The position numbers were made by a program, and so were the translations under genes. This document shows positions 1 through 6,071 of a stretch of DNA of 7,763 nt, in pieces. Origin of the DNA: an uncultured Eubacteriales bacterium. Its GTDB lineage: Bacteria; Bacillota; Clostridia; Oscillospirales; Butyricicoccaceae. Each line of letters opens with the position of its first letter. Position 1 is the first letter of the stretch. The stretch is from the NCBI GenBank assembly GCA_934675045.1, contig CAKUPI010000079.1:1-7763 (forward strand), in the 5' to 3' direction. A model generated the notes under the pieces. It worked only from the letters and a program-made list of their open reading frames with translations. It was not told where the DNA came from and made no database searches.

Positions 1-53
1 GCTGTCAGCAGGCAGAGCGCAAGCGTCAGCACAATCATTGGCAGTCGTTTCAT
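1..53 (-). CDS. N-terminal fragment of an exported protein (signal peptide or lipoprotein), cut by the window edge
   Basis: Only 17 complete codons plus two bases of the next are present, reading MKRLPMIVLTLALCLLTA if the cut codon (GCN) is Ala. A positively charged start (K2, R3) followed by a hydrophobic run is a typical signal peptide. The last residues, L-T-A, would complete a lipobox if the next residue is Cys, but that base lies outside the window. The ATG at 51-53 is preceded by a strong Shine-Dalgarno AAAGGAGG at 63-70 with 9 bases of spacing, and by its own promoter at 120-148. It lies downstream of the metal ATPase gene on the same strand, but a terminator separates them, so it is probably a separate unit. 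The function cannot be judged from this fragment. Confidence 0.7.
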   Translation of the reverse strand, partial: MKRLPMIVLTLALCLLT

Positions 54-119
54 AAAAGGGTTCCTCCTTTCGGGCATGCCGCCGTCTTTCGCTTTGTGAC
101 AACAAGCTTATCCGATATC

Positions 120-148
120 ATTCTATCACAGGGGCTGTGCGCTTTCAA
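120..148 (-). promoter_or_regulatory. Sigma-A-type promoter of the left-edge exported protein, with inverted repeat in the spacer
   Basis: On the minus strand TTGAAA (143-148) and TAGAAT (120-125) are separated by exactly 17 bases, each 5 of 6 to consensus. Transcription should start near 113, giving a leader of about 60 bases before the ATG at 53. The spacer holds a perfect 5-base inverted repeat with a 3-base centre (CACAG-GGG-CTGTG, 127-139), a possible operator. Confidence 0.65.
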
Positions 149-159
149 CTGTGCCCATG

Positions 160-190
160 AAAAAAGCAGCCCGCCCGAAGCGCGGCCTGC
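160..190 (-). terminator. Rho-independent terminator of the csoR-ATPase operon
   Basis: Just after the ATPase stop codon the minus strand forms a GC-rich hairpin: GCAG and CCGC pair with GCGG and CTGC across one G-G mismatch, with a short loop around TTCG. Six T residues follow (complement of 160-165). The mismatch makes the stem imperfect, but the position and U-tract fit a terminator. Confidence 0.7.
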
Positions 191-199
191 GGAAGGGGT

Positions 200-2455
200 T
201 TAGCGGTTCGGCACCCACCTGTCACGGTAGGTGAGCAGCAGACAGGAGTTGAGAACGACCAGAATGGACGAGGCGTTGTGCACCAGCGCGCCGGTGACGG
301 GGGTAAGGGTGCCGGTGGTGCTCAGAATGACGGCCAGAATGTTGATGAGGATGGACAGCGCGATGTTGCTTTTGATGGTCCGCATGACGCGGCGCGACAG
401 GGCGACAAAGCCGGGCAGGCGCAGGATGTCGGAGCTCATCAGGGCGACCGAAGCCGTTTCGATGGCGACGTCACTGCCCAGCGCGCCCATGGCGATCGAG
501 CAGTCGGCGGCGGCCAATGCCGGGGCGTCGTTGACGCCGTCACCCACCATGCAGATATGGTGTCCGCTTTGCCGCAGCTGTTCGATTTTTTCCAGCTTCT
601 GCCCGGGCATGAGCGAGTGCTCAAAGCCGCTCAGGCCGACCTCGTCGGCGATGCGGGCGGCCGTTGCGCCGTTGTCGCCCGTCAGCATGACGGAGGAGAC
701 GCCGAGCGAGGAGAGGGCGGCGACGGTCGCTTTGGCGGCGGGGCGCAGCACATCGGACACGGCGATCAGGCCGGAAAGCCGGTCGTCGATGACGACGGCG
801 CACAGCGTTTTGCCCTGACGCAGCCACTGTTCGGCGCAGTCCTTCTGCTCGGGGCCGGGGCTGAGCCTGCCCTCGTCCCACTTGCAGATGAGCACCTGCC
901 GGCCCTCGATCTCCGAGAGGACGCCGATGCCCATCAGCGAGTCGGTCTGCGCGGGGTCGGGCAGCTCGGCCCGCTGTGCGGCAAAGTCGACGATGGCGTG
1001 GGCGATGGGGTGCTCGGAGTACTTTTCGGCGGCGCCGGCCAGACGCAAAAGCTCCGTTTCCTCCATGCCGAAGGCGCATACGCCGTCCACGGCCAAGCGG
1101 CCCTCGGTCAGCGTGCCGGTTTTGTCAAAGGCAAAAAGGTCGACCTTGGCAGCTTCCTCGAGCGCGGCGCCGCTTTTGATGAGCAGCCCGCGGGAAGCGG
1201 CGTTGCCCAGACCGGCGGCGACGGCCGTCGGCGTGGCCAGCGCCAGTGCGCAGGGGCAGAAAACCACCAGAATGGTGACGCCGCGCACGATGGACATGGG
1301 CAGCGAAAGGTCAAGCAGCAAATAGGCGAAAAGGGTGACGCCGACCGAGAGAATGATGGAGGCGGGGACAATTTTCGAGGCCCAGCGGTCGGCCACGCGC
1401 GAAATGGGGGCCTTTTTTCCCTCGGCCTCCTCGACAAGGGCGGCCAGCTTGCTGATGGCCATGTCGCCCGCCGCCTTGGTGACGGACAGGGTCAAAGCGC
1501 CCGACAGGTTCTGCGTTCCGGCAAAGACCTCGTCGCCGGGGCCTTTGTCAACGGGCAGGCTTTCGCCCGTCATGGCCGCTTGGTTGACGGCCGTCACGCC
1601 GCTGAGGACGGAGCCGTCGACTGGAATGATGCTGTTGGGCTGCACGAGCACATGGTCGCCGATGCGCAGGGCGGTCACGTCGACCTCCTCGCCGGTGCCG
1701 TCCTCTTTGAGCCGCAGGGCGGTGGTGGGCGAGAGCGAGACCAGCCGCTCGATGCCGGTGCGGGAGCGCCGGACCGTCAGGTCCTCCAAAAGCTCGCCAA
1801 GGGCCATGAGCAGGGCGATTTCGCCCGCTGCGAAAAGATAGCTTTCGCCGTGGTCGCCGCCGAGGTTGACGCCGGCCAGCGAAAGGAACTCGAGGACGAT
1901 GGAGGCGGCCATGGCAACTGAAATGAGCAGGGCCGAATTGATTTTCCGCTCAACCCGCAGGCCGTTCCACGCCCCCTTGAAAATGGGGAAGCCGCACAGC
2001 ACAACGGCGACCCACGCCGGGTTGAGCCAGTGCAGAAGCTCGATGCCCAGACGCTCGGCGGGGTTTAAAAAGCTGAGGATCAGAAAGACAAGGGAAAGGC
2101 CGAGATACACCATTTGCCGGCGGGGAGAGCGCGCGCTGTGGTCAATGCCGCAGCCGCAGCCCGCACCGTGCTCGTGGCTGTGACCGCAATCGCAGTCGTG
2201 GTGATCATGGTCGTGGCTGCAATCGCAGTCGTGATGGGCGTGCTCGTGGTGGTGCCCGCAGCCGCAATCGTGGTGGGAGTGCTCGTGACCGCAATCGCAA
2301 TCGCGGTGATCATGGTCATGGTCGTGGTCGTGCCCGCAGCCGCAGTCATCGTGCTCGTGGTCGTGGTCGTGACCGCAGCCGCAGTCATCGTGGGAGTGCT
2401 CGTGGCCGCAGCCGCAATCGCAGGAATGGTCATGCTTATGAGCGTGGTCAGACAT
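200..2455 (-). CDS. P1B-type heavy-metal-exporting ATPase with Cys/His repeat N-terminal tail
   Basis: This 751-residue integral membrane pump should use ATP to export a soft transition metal. Residues 1-106 are a cytosolic tail of about eight D-C-x-C-G-H-x-H-type repeats with 34 His and 17 Cys, in place of the usual GMxCxxC ferredoxin-like domain. Membrane segments begin near residue 115. The TGES actuator motif is at 296-299, the membrane metal-binding CPC at 400-402 (context CPCALALATP), the phosphorylated Asp of DKTGT is D444, the P1B hallmark SEHP is at 480-483, and GDGVNDAP is at 638-645. The last helix has HNxSS (726-730) and NS (736-737), lacking the DxG typical of ZntA/CadA zinc pumps. 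ATG 2455 has AAGGAG at 2464-2469, overlapping the csoR stop codon, so translation is probably coupled. The sensor suggests Cu(I), but Zn, Cd, Ni, Co or Mn remain possible, so no symbol is given. Confidence 0.95.
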   Translation of the reverse strand: MSDHAHKHDHSCDCGCGHEHSHDDCGCGHDHDHEHDDCGCGHDHDHDHDHRDCDCGHEHSHHDCGCGHHHEHAHHDCDCSHDHDHHDCDCGHSHEHGAGCGCGIDHSARSPRRQMVYLGLSLVFLILSFLNPAERLGIELLHWLNPAWVAVVLCGFPIFKGAWNGLRVERKINSALLISVAMAASIVLEFLSLAGVNLGGDHGESYLFAAGEIALLMALGELLEDLTVRRSRTGIERLVSLSPTTALRLKEDGTGEEVDVTALRIGDHVLVQPNSIIPVDGSVLSGVTAVNQAAMTGESLPVDKGPGDEVFAGTQNLSGALTLSVTKAAGDMAISKLAALVEEAEGKKAPISRVADRWASKIVPASIILSVGVTLFAYLLLDLSLPMSIVRGVTILVVFCPCALALATPTAVAAGLGNAASRGLLIKSGAALEEAAKVDLFAFDKTGTLTEGRLAVDGVCAFGMEETELLRLAGAAEKYSEHPIAHAIVDFAAQRAELPDPAQTDSLMGIGVLSEIEGRQVLICKWDEGRLSPGPEQKDCAEQWLRQGKTLCAVVIDDRLSGLIAVSDVLRPAAKATVAALSSLGVSSVMLTGDNGATAARIADEVGLSGFEHSLMPGQKLEKIEQLRQSGHHICMVGDGVNDAPALAAADCSIAMGALGSDVAIETASVALMSSDILRLPGFVALSRRVMRTIKSNIALSILINILAVILSTTGTLTPVTGALVHNASSILVVLNSCLLLTYRDRWVPNR
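2147..2422 (-). repeat. Degenerate tandem repeat encoding the DCGCGH metal-binding tail
   Basis: Codons 12-103 of the ATPase consist of about eight imperfect units of 11-15 codons (33-45 bases), each encoding Cys-x-Cys-Gly followed by alternating His and Asp/Glu/Ser. Cys pairs start at residues 12, 25, 38, 53, 64, 77, 88 and 100. The DNA is visibly repetitive on the plus strand (recurring gccgcaatcg and ccgcagccgca-like blocks). Such arrays expand and contract by slippage, so unit number probably varies between strains. Confidence 0.85.
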
Positions 2456-2467
2456 GAAAAAGACTCC

Positions 2468-2731
2468 TTACTTGATATATTTGTCGAGAATGCTGTTGAA
2501 ATGGTCGAGAATATCCGACTCACCCTGCTCAATGCTTTCCTTGACGCAGTGATTCAGGTGATCCTTGAGGATGATTTTGGCGACCTTGTTGACCGAGCTT
2601 TCGACGGCGGAAAGCTGCAAAAGCAGGTCCTCGCAATCGCGTCCGTCGGCCAGCATCCGGCGGATGGCGCCGATCTGCCCTTCAATGGCGGCCAGACGGT
2701 TGTCAAGCGCCTTATCGTAGTGTGAACTCAT
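2468..2731 (-). CDS. csoR: CsoR/RcnR-family metal-sensing transcriptional repressor
   Basis: This 87-residue all-helical protein matches the CsoR/RcnR/FrmR family (DUF156): RLAAIEGQIGAIRRML near residues 12-27, a conserved Cys at 33, LLLQLSAVESSVNKV at 36-50, and HLNHC at 58-62. C33, H58 and C62 have the spacing of the Cys-His-Cys Cu(I) site of CsoR (C-x24-H-x3-C). A Ni/Co RcnR would have His in the last position and a persulfide sensor CstR would lack the His, so Cu sensing is favoured by inference. Such repressors are tetramers or dimers of dimers that release DNA when metal binds. ATG 2731 has AGGAGG at 2738-2743. The gene is first in an operon with the metal ATPase (12-base gap) and probably regulates itself through G/C-tract operators in its promoter. 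H4 might add a ligand. Confidence 0.92.
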   Translation of the reverse strand: MSSHYDKALDNRLAAIEGQIGAIRRMLADGRDCEDLLLQLSAVESSVNKVAKIILKDHLNHCVKESIEQGESDILDHFNSILDKYIK

Positions 2732-2749
2732 GGTATGCCTCCTGTTACA

Positions 2750-2770
2750 TCCCCCACCCCGGGGGGGTTA
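2750..2770. promoter_or_regulatory. Candidate CsoR operator 2, in the leader
   Basis: A second C-tract/G-tract block (CCCCCACCCC followed by GGGGGGG, 2751-2767) lies between the predicted transcription start and the csoR Shine-Dalgarno. It resembles operator 1 in composition and layout, with imperfect dyad symmetry centred at 2760/2761. The centres of the two tracts are 36 bases apart. It may be a second repressor site. Confidence 0.55.
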
Positions 2771-2782
2771 TCTTCTGCCCTT

Positions 2783-2812
2783 ACTATACACCCCCCGGGG
2801 GGAGGGTGTCAA
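2783..2812 (-). promoter_or_regulatory. Promoter of the csoR-ATPase operon
   Basis: On the minus strand a perfect TTGACA (2807-2812) and TATAGT (2783-2788) are separated by 18 bases. The spacer is almost pure C followed by G and is palindromic, so a repressor bound there would cover both promoter elements. Transcription should begin near 2776, giving a leader of about 45 bases. Confidence 0.85.
2788..2809. promoter_or_regulatory. Candidate CsoR operator 1, inside the promoter spacer
   Basis: ACACCC (2788-2793) and GGGTGT (2804-2809) form a perfect inverted repeat around a C-tract/G-tract core (CCCCCC/GGGGGG at 2791-2802). CsoR/RcnR-family operators are known to be G/C tracts flanked by A/T-rich inverted repeats. 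It lies exactly between the -35 and -10 of the csoR promoter, as expected for autorepression. Confidence 0.75.
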
Positions 2813-2818
2813 GAGGGA

Positions 2819-2859
2819 AAATAAAAAAACAGGGGGCAATCGTTTGCGATTGCCCCCTG
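2819..2859 (-). terminator. Strong rho-independent terminator of pncB
   Basis: A perfect 13-base-pair stem (2830-2842 with 2847-2859) closes a 4-base loop. On the minus strand it is followed by TTTTTTTATTTT (complement of about 2818-2829). It lies just after the pncB stop codon and insulates pncB from the downstream csoR promoter. Confidence 0.95.
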
Positions 2860-2895
2860 CTTCGGCTGCCGTCAGGCCGCCTTATCCGGCCGGGC

Positions 2896-4338
2896 TCAGT
2901 TGTACTTCTGCAAAAGGTCGTTTTTGATGTCCCACAGCTTTTGCGAGAGGTCGACGTAATAGGGATGGGGATTTTCAAAGCGCGTGACCTCGGCCCACAG
3001 GCGGGACAGGTTTTCCTGACAGGCCGCGCGGATTTCGTGTACGTCGCGGGGCTTGTAGACGCATTTTCCCTTTTCGAACAGCGGCTCGAGCAGGGGGAAA
3101 GCGGTGAAGTTTTGCAGGGTTTTCCTTTTCCAGGTGTGCTCCGGGTCGAAGATGGTGTAGGGCCTGGAGCTGTCGATGACCTCGTCGTGCAGGGTGAGAA
3201 CGTCGGCGATATACTTGCCGGCCTCGTTGTCGACAAGGCGCCATACCTTTTTAAAGTGGGGGTTGGTGATTTTTTCGACGTTTTCCGAGATTTTGATGCG
3301 GGGGATGATTTCACCCTGCTCGTTTTCCACGGCGGCCAGTTTGTAGACGCCGCCGAATACAGGCTCGGATTTGGAGGTGATGAGGCGCTCGCCGATGCCG
3401 AAGGTGTTGATTTCGGCGCCCTGGCTGATGAGATCGCGGATGAGGAACTCGTCAAGCGAGTTGGAGACGACGATTTTGCAGTCGCGCAGGTCGTTTGCGT
3501 CGAGAATCTGCCGGATTTTTTTGCTCAGGTAGGCCATGTCGCCGGAATCGATGCGAATGCCCTTGAGGCGGAAGCCGCGGGGCTCGAGGACTTCCTTGGC
3601 GGTGCGGATGGCGTTGGGCAGGCCGCTTTTCAGGACGTTGTAGGTGTCGATGAGCAGCGTGCAGTCCTGCGGATAGGTCTCGGCGTAGGCGCGGAAGGCC
3701 TCAAACTCGGTGCCGAACATCTGCACCCAGCTGTGCGCCATGGTGCCGGCGGCGGGAACGGAAAAGTCGCGGTCGCACAGCACGCAGGCGGTGCCGGCGC
3801 AGCCGCCGATATAGGCGGCGCGTGCGCCCAGAACGGCGCCGTCGGCGCCCTGCGCACGGCGCGAGCCGAACTCCAAAACGGCGCGGCCCTGCGCGGCGCG
3901 GACCATACGGCTGGCCTTGGTGGCGATGAGGCTCTGGTGGTTGATGGTCAGCAGCAGCATGGTTTCGACAAACTGCGCCTGCATGACGGGCCCGCGCACG
4001 GTGACAATGGGCTCGCCGGGGAAGATGGGGCTGCCCTCGGGCACGGCCCACACGTCGCACGCGAAGCGGAAATTGCGGATATAGTCCAAAAACTTTTCCG
4101 AAAAGCAGCCTTTTGAACGCAGGTAGGCGATGTCCTCTTCGGCAAAAGACAGCTCCTTCAGGTAATTGACCAGCTGTTCCACCCCGGCCATAATGGCGTA
4201 GCCGCCGCCGTCGGGCACATTGCGGAAGAACATGTCGAAATAGGCGATGGTGTCGCCCACGCCCTGTTCAAGGTAGCCGTTGGCCATGGTAAACTCGTAA
4301 AAGTCGGTCAGCATGGAGTAATTGGTTTTTAAAAGCAT
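2896..4338 (-). CDS. pncB: Nicotinate phosphoribosyltransferase
   Basis: This 480-residue cytosolic enzyme joins nicotinate to PRPP, with ATP hydrolysis, to make nicotinate mononucleotide, the first step of the Preiss-Handler NAD salvage route. The N-terminal block around TDFYEFTMANGYL (11-23) is typical of Gram-positive NAPRTases. Other landmarks are EFGSRRAQ (156-163), GTMAHSW (198-204) with the probable phosphorylated catalytic H202, DTYN (231-234), RIDSGD (262-267, PRPP/ribose region) and FGIGERLITS (313-322, phosphate binding). Length is normal and no break is seen. ATG 4338 has AGGAG at 4348-4352 with 9 bases spacing. The gene has its own promoter (4397-4424) and terminator (2819-2859), so it is a single-gene unit, divergent from the MATE gene. 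A palindrome in the leader (4365-4382) may regulate it. Confidence 0.96.
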   Translation of the reverse strand: MLLKTNYSMLTDFYEFTMANGYLEQGVGDTIAYFDMFFRNVPDGGGYAIMAGVEQLVNYLKELSFAEEDIAYLRSKGCFSEKFLDYIRNFRFACDVWAVPEGSPIFPGEPIVTVRGPVMQAQFVETMLLLTINHQSLIATKASRMVRAAQGRAVLEFGSRRAQGADGAVLGARAAYIGGCAGTACVLCDRDFSVPAAGTMAHSWVQMFGTEFEAFRAYAETYPQDCTLLIDTYNVLKSGLPNAIRTAKEVLEPRGFRLKGIRIDSGDMAYLSKKIRQILDANDLRDCKIVVSNSLDEFLIRDLISQGAEINTFGIGERLITSKSEPVFGGVYKLAAVENEQGEIIPRIKISENVEKITNPHFKKVWRLVDNEAGKYIADVLTLHDEVIDSSRPYTIFDPEHTWKRKTLQNFTAFPLLEPLFEKGKCVYKPRDVHEIRAACQENLSRLWAEVTRFENPHPYYVDLSQKLWDIKNDLLQKYN

Positions 4339-4364
4339 GTCTGCTCGCTCCTATCAGGCGTTCT

Positions 4365-4382
4365 TGTGCGGCGGGCCGCACA
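4365..4382. promoter_or_regulatory. Perfect 18-base palindrome in the pncB leader
   Basis: TGTGCGGC (4365-4372) and GCCGCACA (4375-4382) are perfect inverted arms around two bases. The site starts roughly 8 bases after the predicted pncB transcription start, a common repressor position. It could instead form an RNA hairpin, although a 2-base loop is too tight without melting the closing pairs. The regulator is unknown. Confidence 0.5.
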
Positions 4383-4396
4383 GGGGATTTACCTGT

Positions 4397-4424
4397 ATTA
4401 TACACGACTTTACCGGAAAGGCAA
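4397..4424 (-). promoter_or_regulatory. Promoter of pncB
   Basis: The minus strand has a consensus -10 TATAAT (4397-4402). A weaker -35, TTGCCT (4419-4424, 4 of 6), lies 16 bases upstream. Transcription should begin near 4390, giving a leader of about 50 bases. A perfect TTGACA at 4442-4447 is too far from this -10 and has no good partner. Confidence 0.7.
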
Positions 4425-4529
4425 AGGGATTGCGCAGATTTTGTCAAGCGGCACGGCGACCGGCGCCGCTCAAGCCGGACAAAGGCCCCGCCTGCGGCGG
4501 AAAAAGCGAAAATCCGGGCATTTTGCCGG

Positions 4530-4558
4530 TTGACAGCGCAGCGGCGCTGTGCTACCCT
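4530..4558 (+). promoter_or_regulatory. Promoter of the MATE transporter gene, with overlapping inverted repeat
   Basis: A perfect TTGACA (4530-4535) is followed after 17 bases by a weak -10, TACCCT (4553-4558, 3 of 6). A perfect 7-base inverted repeat (ACAGCGC 4533-4539 and GCGCTGT 4544-4550, 4-base spacer) overlaps the -35 and fills the spacer. A weak -10 plus an operator-like palindrome suggests regulated rather than constant expression. Confidence 0.55.
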
Positions 4559-4597
4559 GCAATAGGATTGATTACGGGAGAAAAAGGAGACGTCGGC

Positions 4598-5977
4598 GTG
4601 CGGCGGACAAACGATCTCGGGAAAGACCCTATTTTGAAAGTGGTGATGCGGCTGGCCATTCCCACCATGCTGGCGCAGCTGGTCAGCGTGCTGTATAGCA
4701 TTGTGGACCGGATGTATATCGGCGCGGGGGTGGGCGATTTGGCGCTGGCCGGCGTCGGCGTCTGCGGTCCCATTGTCACCTTCATGTCGTCCTTTGCCTC
4801 GCTGGTCGGTCTGGGCGGCTCGCCCAACGTCGCCATGCGCATGGGCGAGGGGAAGGACGACGAGGCCCGGCACATCATGTGGAACGGCTTTGTCATGCTG
4901 CTGGCCCTGTCAGCCGTGCTGACGGCGGCCTTTCTTTTGGGCAGAACCCGGCTGCTCATGTGGTTCGGCGCGTCGAGCGAGACCTTTTCCTACGCCAACA
5001 CCTATCTGACCATTTACACGGCGGGCACCTTTTTCGCCCTGATGGCGGGCGGCATGAACAGCTACCTGATCTGCCAGGGCTTTTCCGGGCTGGGAATGCT
5101 GACCGTCATGCTGGGCGCCGTGCTCAACATTGTGCTCGACCCGCTCTTCATTTTCGTCTTTGATATGGGCGTGGCCGGCGCGGCGCTGGCCAGCGTTTTG
5201 TCGCAGGCGGCTTCGTGCGTCTGGGTGCTGTGCGCCCTGCGCGGCAAAAAAGTGCGCATCTGTTTGCAGCCGAGCGGATTTTCGTGGCAGGCGGTGGGCA
5301 GAATTGCCCGGTTCGGCTTTTCGCCCTTTTTGATCATCGCGCTGGACAGCGTGCTCTTTATCGCCCTCAACACCGTTTTGCAGCGCTACGGCGGGCCGGG
5401 CGAGGGGGACATTCTGGTCACCTGCGCCACCATTGTGCAGAGCTATTACCTGATTATCTCCATGCCGATGGGGGGCCTGACAACGGGCTGCCAGCCCGTC
5501 GTCAGCTACAATTACGGCGCGGGCAACATCGAACGCATCAAAAAGGCCATCAAAATTGTCATCGGGCTCAACCTGATTTTCTGTTCGCTCGTGCTGGTGG
5601 GCACGCACTGGCTTTCCATTTACTTTGTGCGCCTGTTCACCAAAAGCGCCGAAATCGCCGCGCGCACCGTGCGCTACAACACCATTTTCACCTGCATGAT
5701 CCTGCCCCTGGCCGTGCAGTACGCGCTGGTGGACGAGACGACGGCGGTCGGCTATGTCCGGCTGTCCTGCTTCTGCTCGATGTTCCGCAAGGCCCTCTTT
5801 CTGCTCATGGTGGTGCTCCTTCCGGCGCTGCTCGGCGCCGAGGCCGTCTTTTGGGCCGAGCCGATTGTCGACCTGGTCGCGGCGGCGCTGACCACCACCC
5901 TGTTTTTGCGGCTGGTGCCCCTTCACCTGGAGCGGCGTCTCAACCTGCTGCGCTCGCAGCAGCCGGCGGAGCAATAA
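4598..5977 (+). CDS. MATE-family multidrug/cation-coupled efflux transporter
   Basis: This 459-residue inner-membrane protein of the MATE superfamily should export organic cations or other toxic compounds in exchange for Na+ or H+; the substrate is unknown. After a short cytosolic lead the first helix carries the MATE signature IPTMLAQLVSVLYSIVDRMYIG (about 21-42, with conserved D37). GGSPNVAMRMGEG, GMNSYLICQG, the VLNIVLDPLFIF segment, and GCQP...YNYGAG (297-309, start of the second half) follow the order seen in clostridial MepA-like MATEs, with about 12 helices expected. The frame is open from 4322, but I choose GTG 4598 because AGGAG (4585-4589) lies 8 bases upstream and the length then fits the family; the extra 92 residues would have no membrane or family character. 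It is divergent from pncB and probably monocistronic. Confidence 0.93.
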   Translation: MRRTNDLGKDPILKVVMRLAIPTMLAQLVSVLYSIVDRMYIGAGVGDLALAGVGVCGPIVTFMSSFASLVGLGGSPNVAMRMGEGKDDEARHIMWNGFVMLLALSAVLTAAFLLGRTRLLMWFGASSETFSYANTYLTIYTAGTFFALMAGGMNSYLICQGFSGLGMLTVMLGAVLNIVLDPLFIFVFDMGVAGAALASVLSQAASCVWVLCALRGKKVRICLQPSGFSWQAVGRIARFGFSPFLIIALDSVLFIALNTVLQRYGGPGEGDILVTCATIVQSYYLIISMPMGGLTTGCQPVVSYNYGAGNIERIKKAIKIVIGLNLIFCSLVLVGTHWLSIYFVRLFTKSAEIAARTVRYNTIFTCMILPLAVQYALVDETTAVGYVRLSCFCSMFRKALFLLMVVLLPALLGAEAVFWAEPIVDLVAAALTTTLFLRLVPLHLERRLNLLRSQQPAEQ

Positions 5978-5992
5978 AACGGCAAAACAACA

Positions 5993-6026
5993 AAACCGCG
6001 AAGCGTCGCTTCGCGGTTTCTTTTTT
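5993..6026 (+). terminator. Terminator of the MATE gene, probably bidirectional
   Basis: A perfect 12-base-pair stem (5993-6004 with 6008-6019) closes a 3-base loop and is followed on the plus strand by TCTTTTTT. On the minus strand the same stem is followed by a T-rich run (complement of about 5982-5992), so it could also stop transcription of the convergent small gene at 6072-6335. Confidence 0.92.
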
Positions 6027-6041
6027 GTGCCGGACTGCGGC

Positions 6042-6069
6042 GCAGGCCGCCCCTGCGGGGCCAGCCTGC
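6042..6069. other. GC-rich hairpin directly after the NrdD-like gene
   Basis: GCAGGC (6042-6047) pairs with GCCTGC (6064-6069), and inside it GCCCC (6049-6053) pairs with GGGGC (6057-6061) around a 3-base loop, with small bulges. On the minus strand it begins two bases after the TAA of the small gene. No U-tract follows in either direction, so it is not a classical terminator. It may protect the 3' end of the mRNA. Confidence 0.4.
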
Positions 6070-6071
6070 CC

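Noticed and set aside
278..1921. Long plus-strand open frame (547 residues) opposite the metal ATPase
   Set aside because: It is antisense to a gene with complete P-type ATPase motifs, has the Gly/Asp/Gln/Arg-rich composition of reverse-complement shadows in GC-rich DNA, and has no family resemblance.
2080..2532. Thr-rich minus-strand frame across the repeat, resembling a low-complexity surface protein
   Set aside because: It is the ATPase repeat read in another frame and crosses the csoR-ATPase junction; no separate ribosome site was found.
2114..2725. Plus-strand frame with a very hydrophobic, Val/Ala/Ile-rich region that looks like a membrane protein
   Set aside because: The hydrophobic stretch is the mirror of the Asp/His/Gly/Cys repeat (GTC, GTG, GCC read backwards) and the rest is antisense to csoR. 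It is a striking but trivial shadow.
2722..4116. 464-residue plus-strand frame opposite pncB
   Set aside because: Antisense to a well-supported NAPRTase gene; its start lies in the csoR operator region and it has no recognisable motif.
4442..4447. Perfect TTGACA on the minus strand upstream of pncB
   Set aside because: No acceptable -10 lies 16-18 bases downstream, and the real -10 (4397-4402) is about 39 bases away.
4322..4597. 92-residue N-terminal extension of the MATE frame
   Set aside because: It would begin opposite the start of pncB, crosses the pncB promoter and the MATE promoter, and has no membrane or MATE features. GTG 4598 has a good ribosome site and gives the normal family length.
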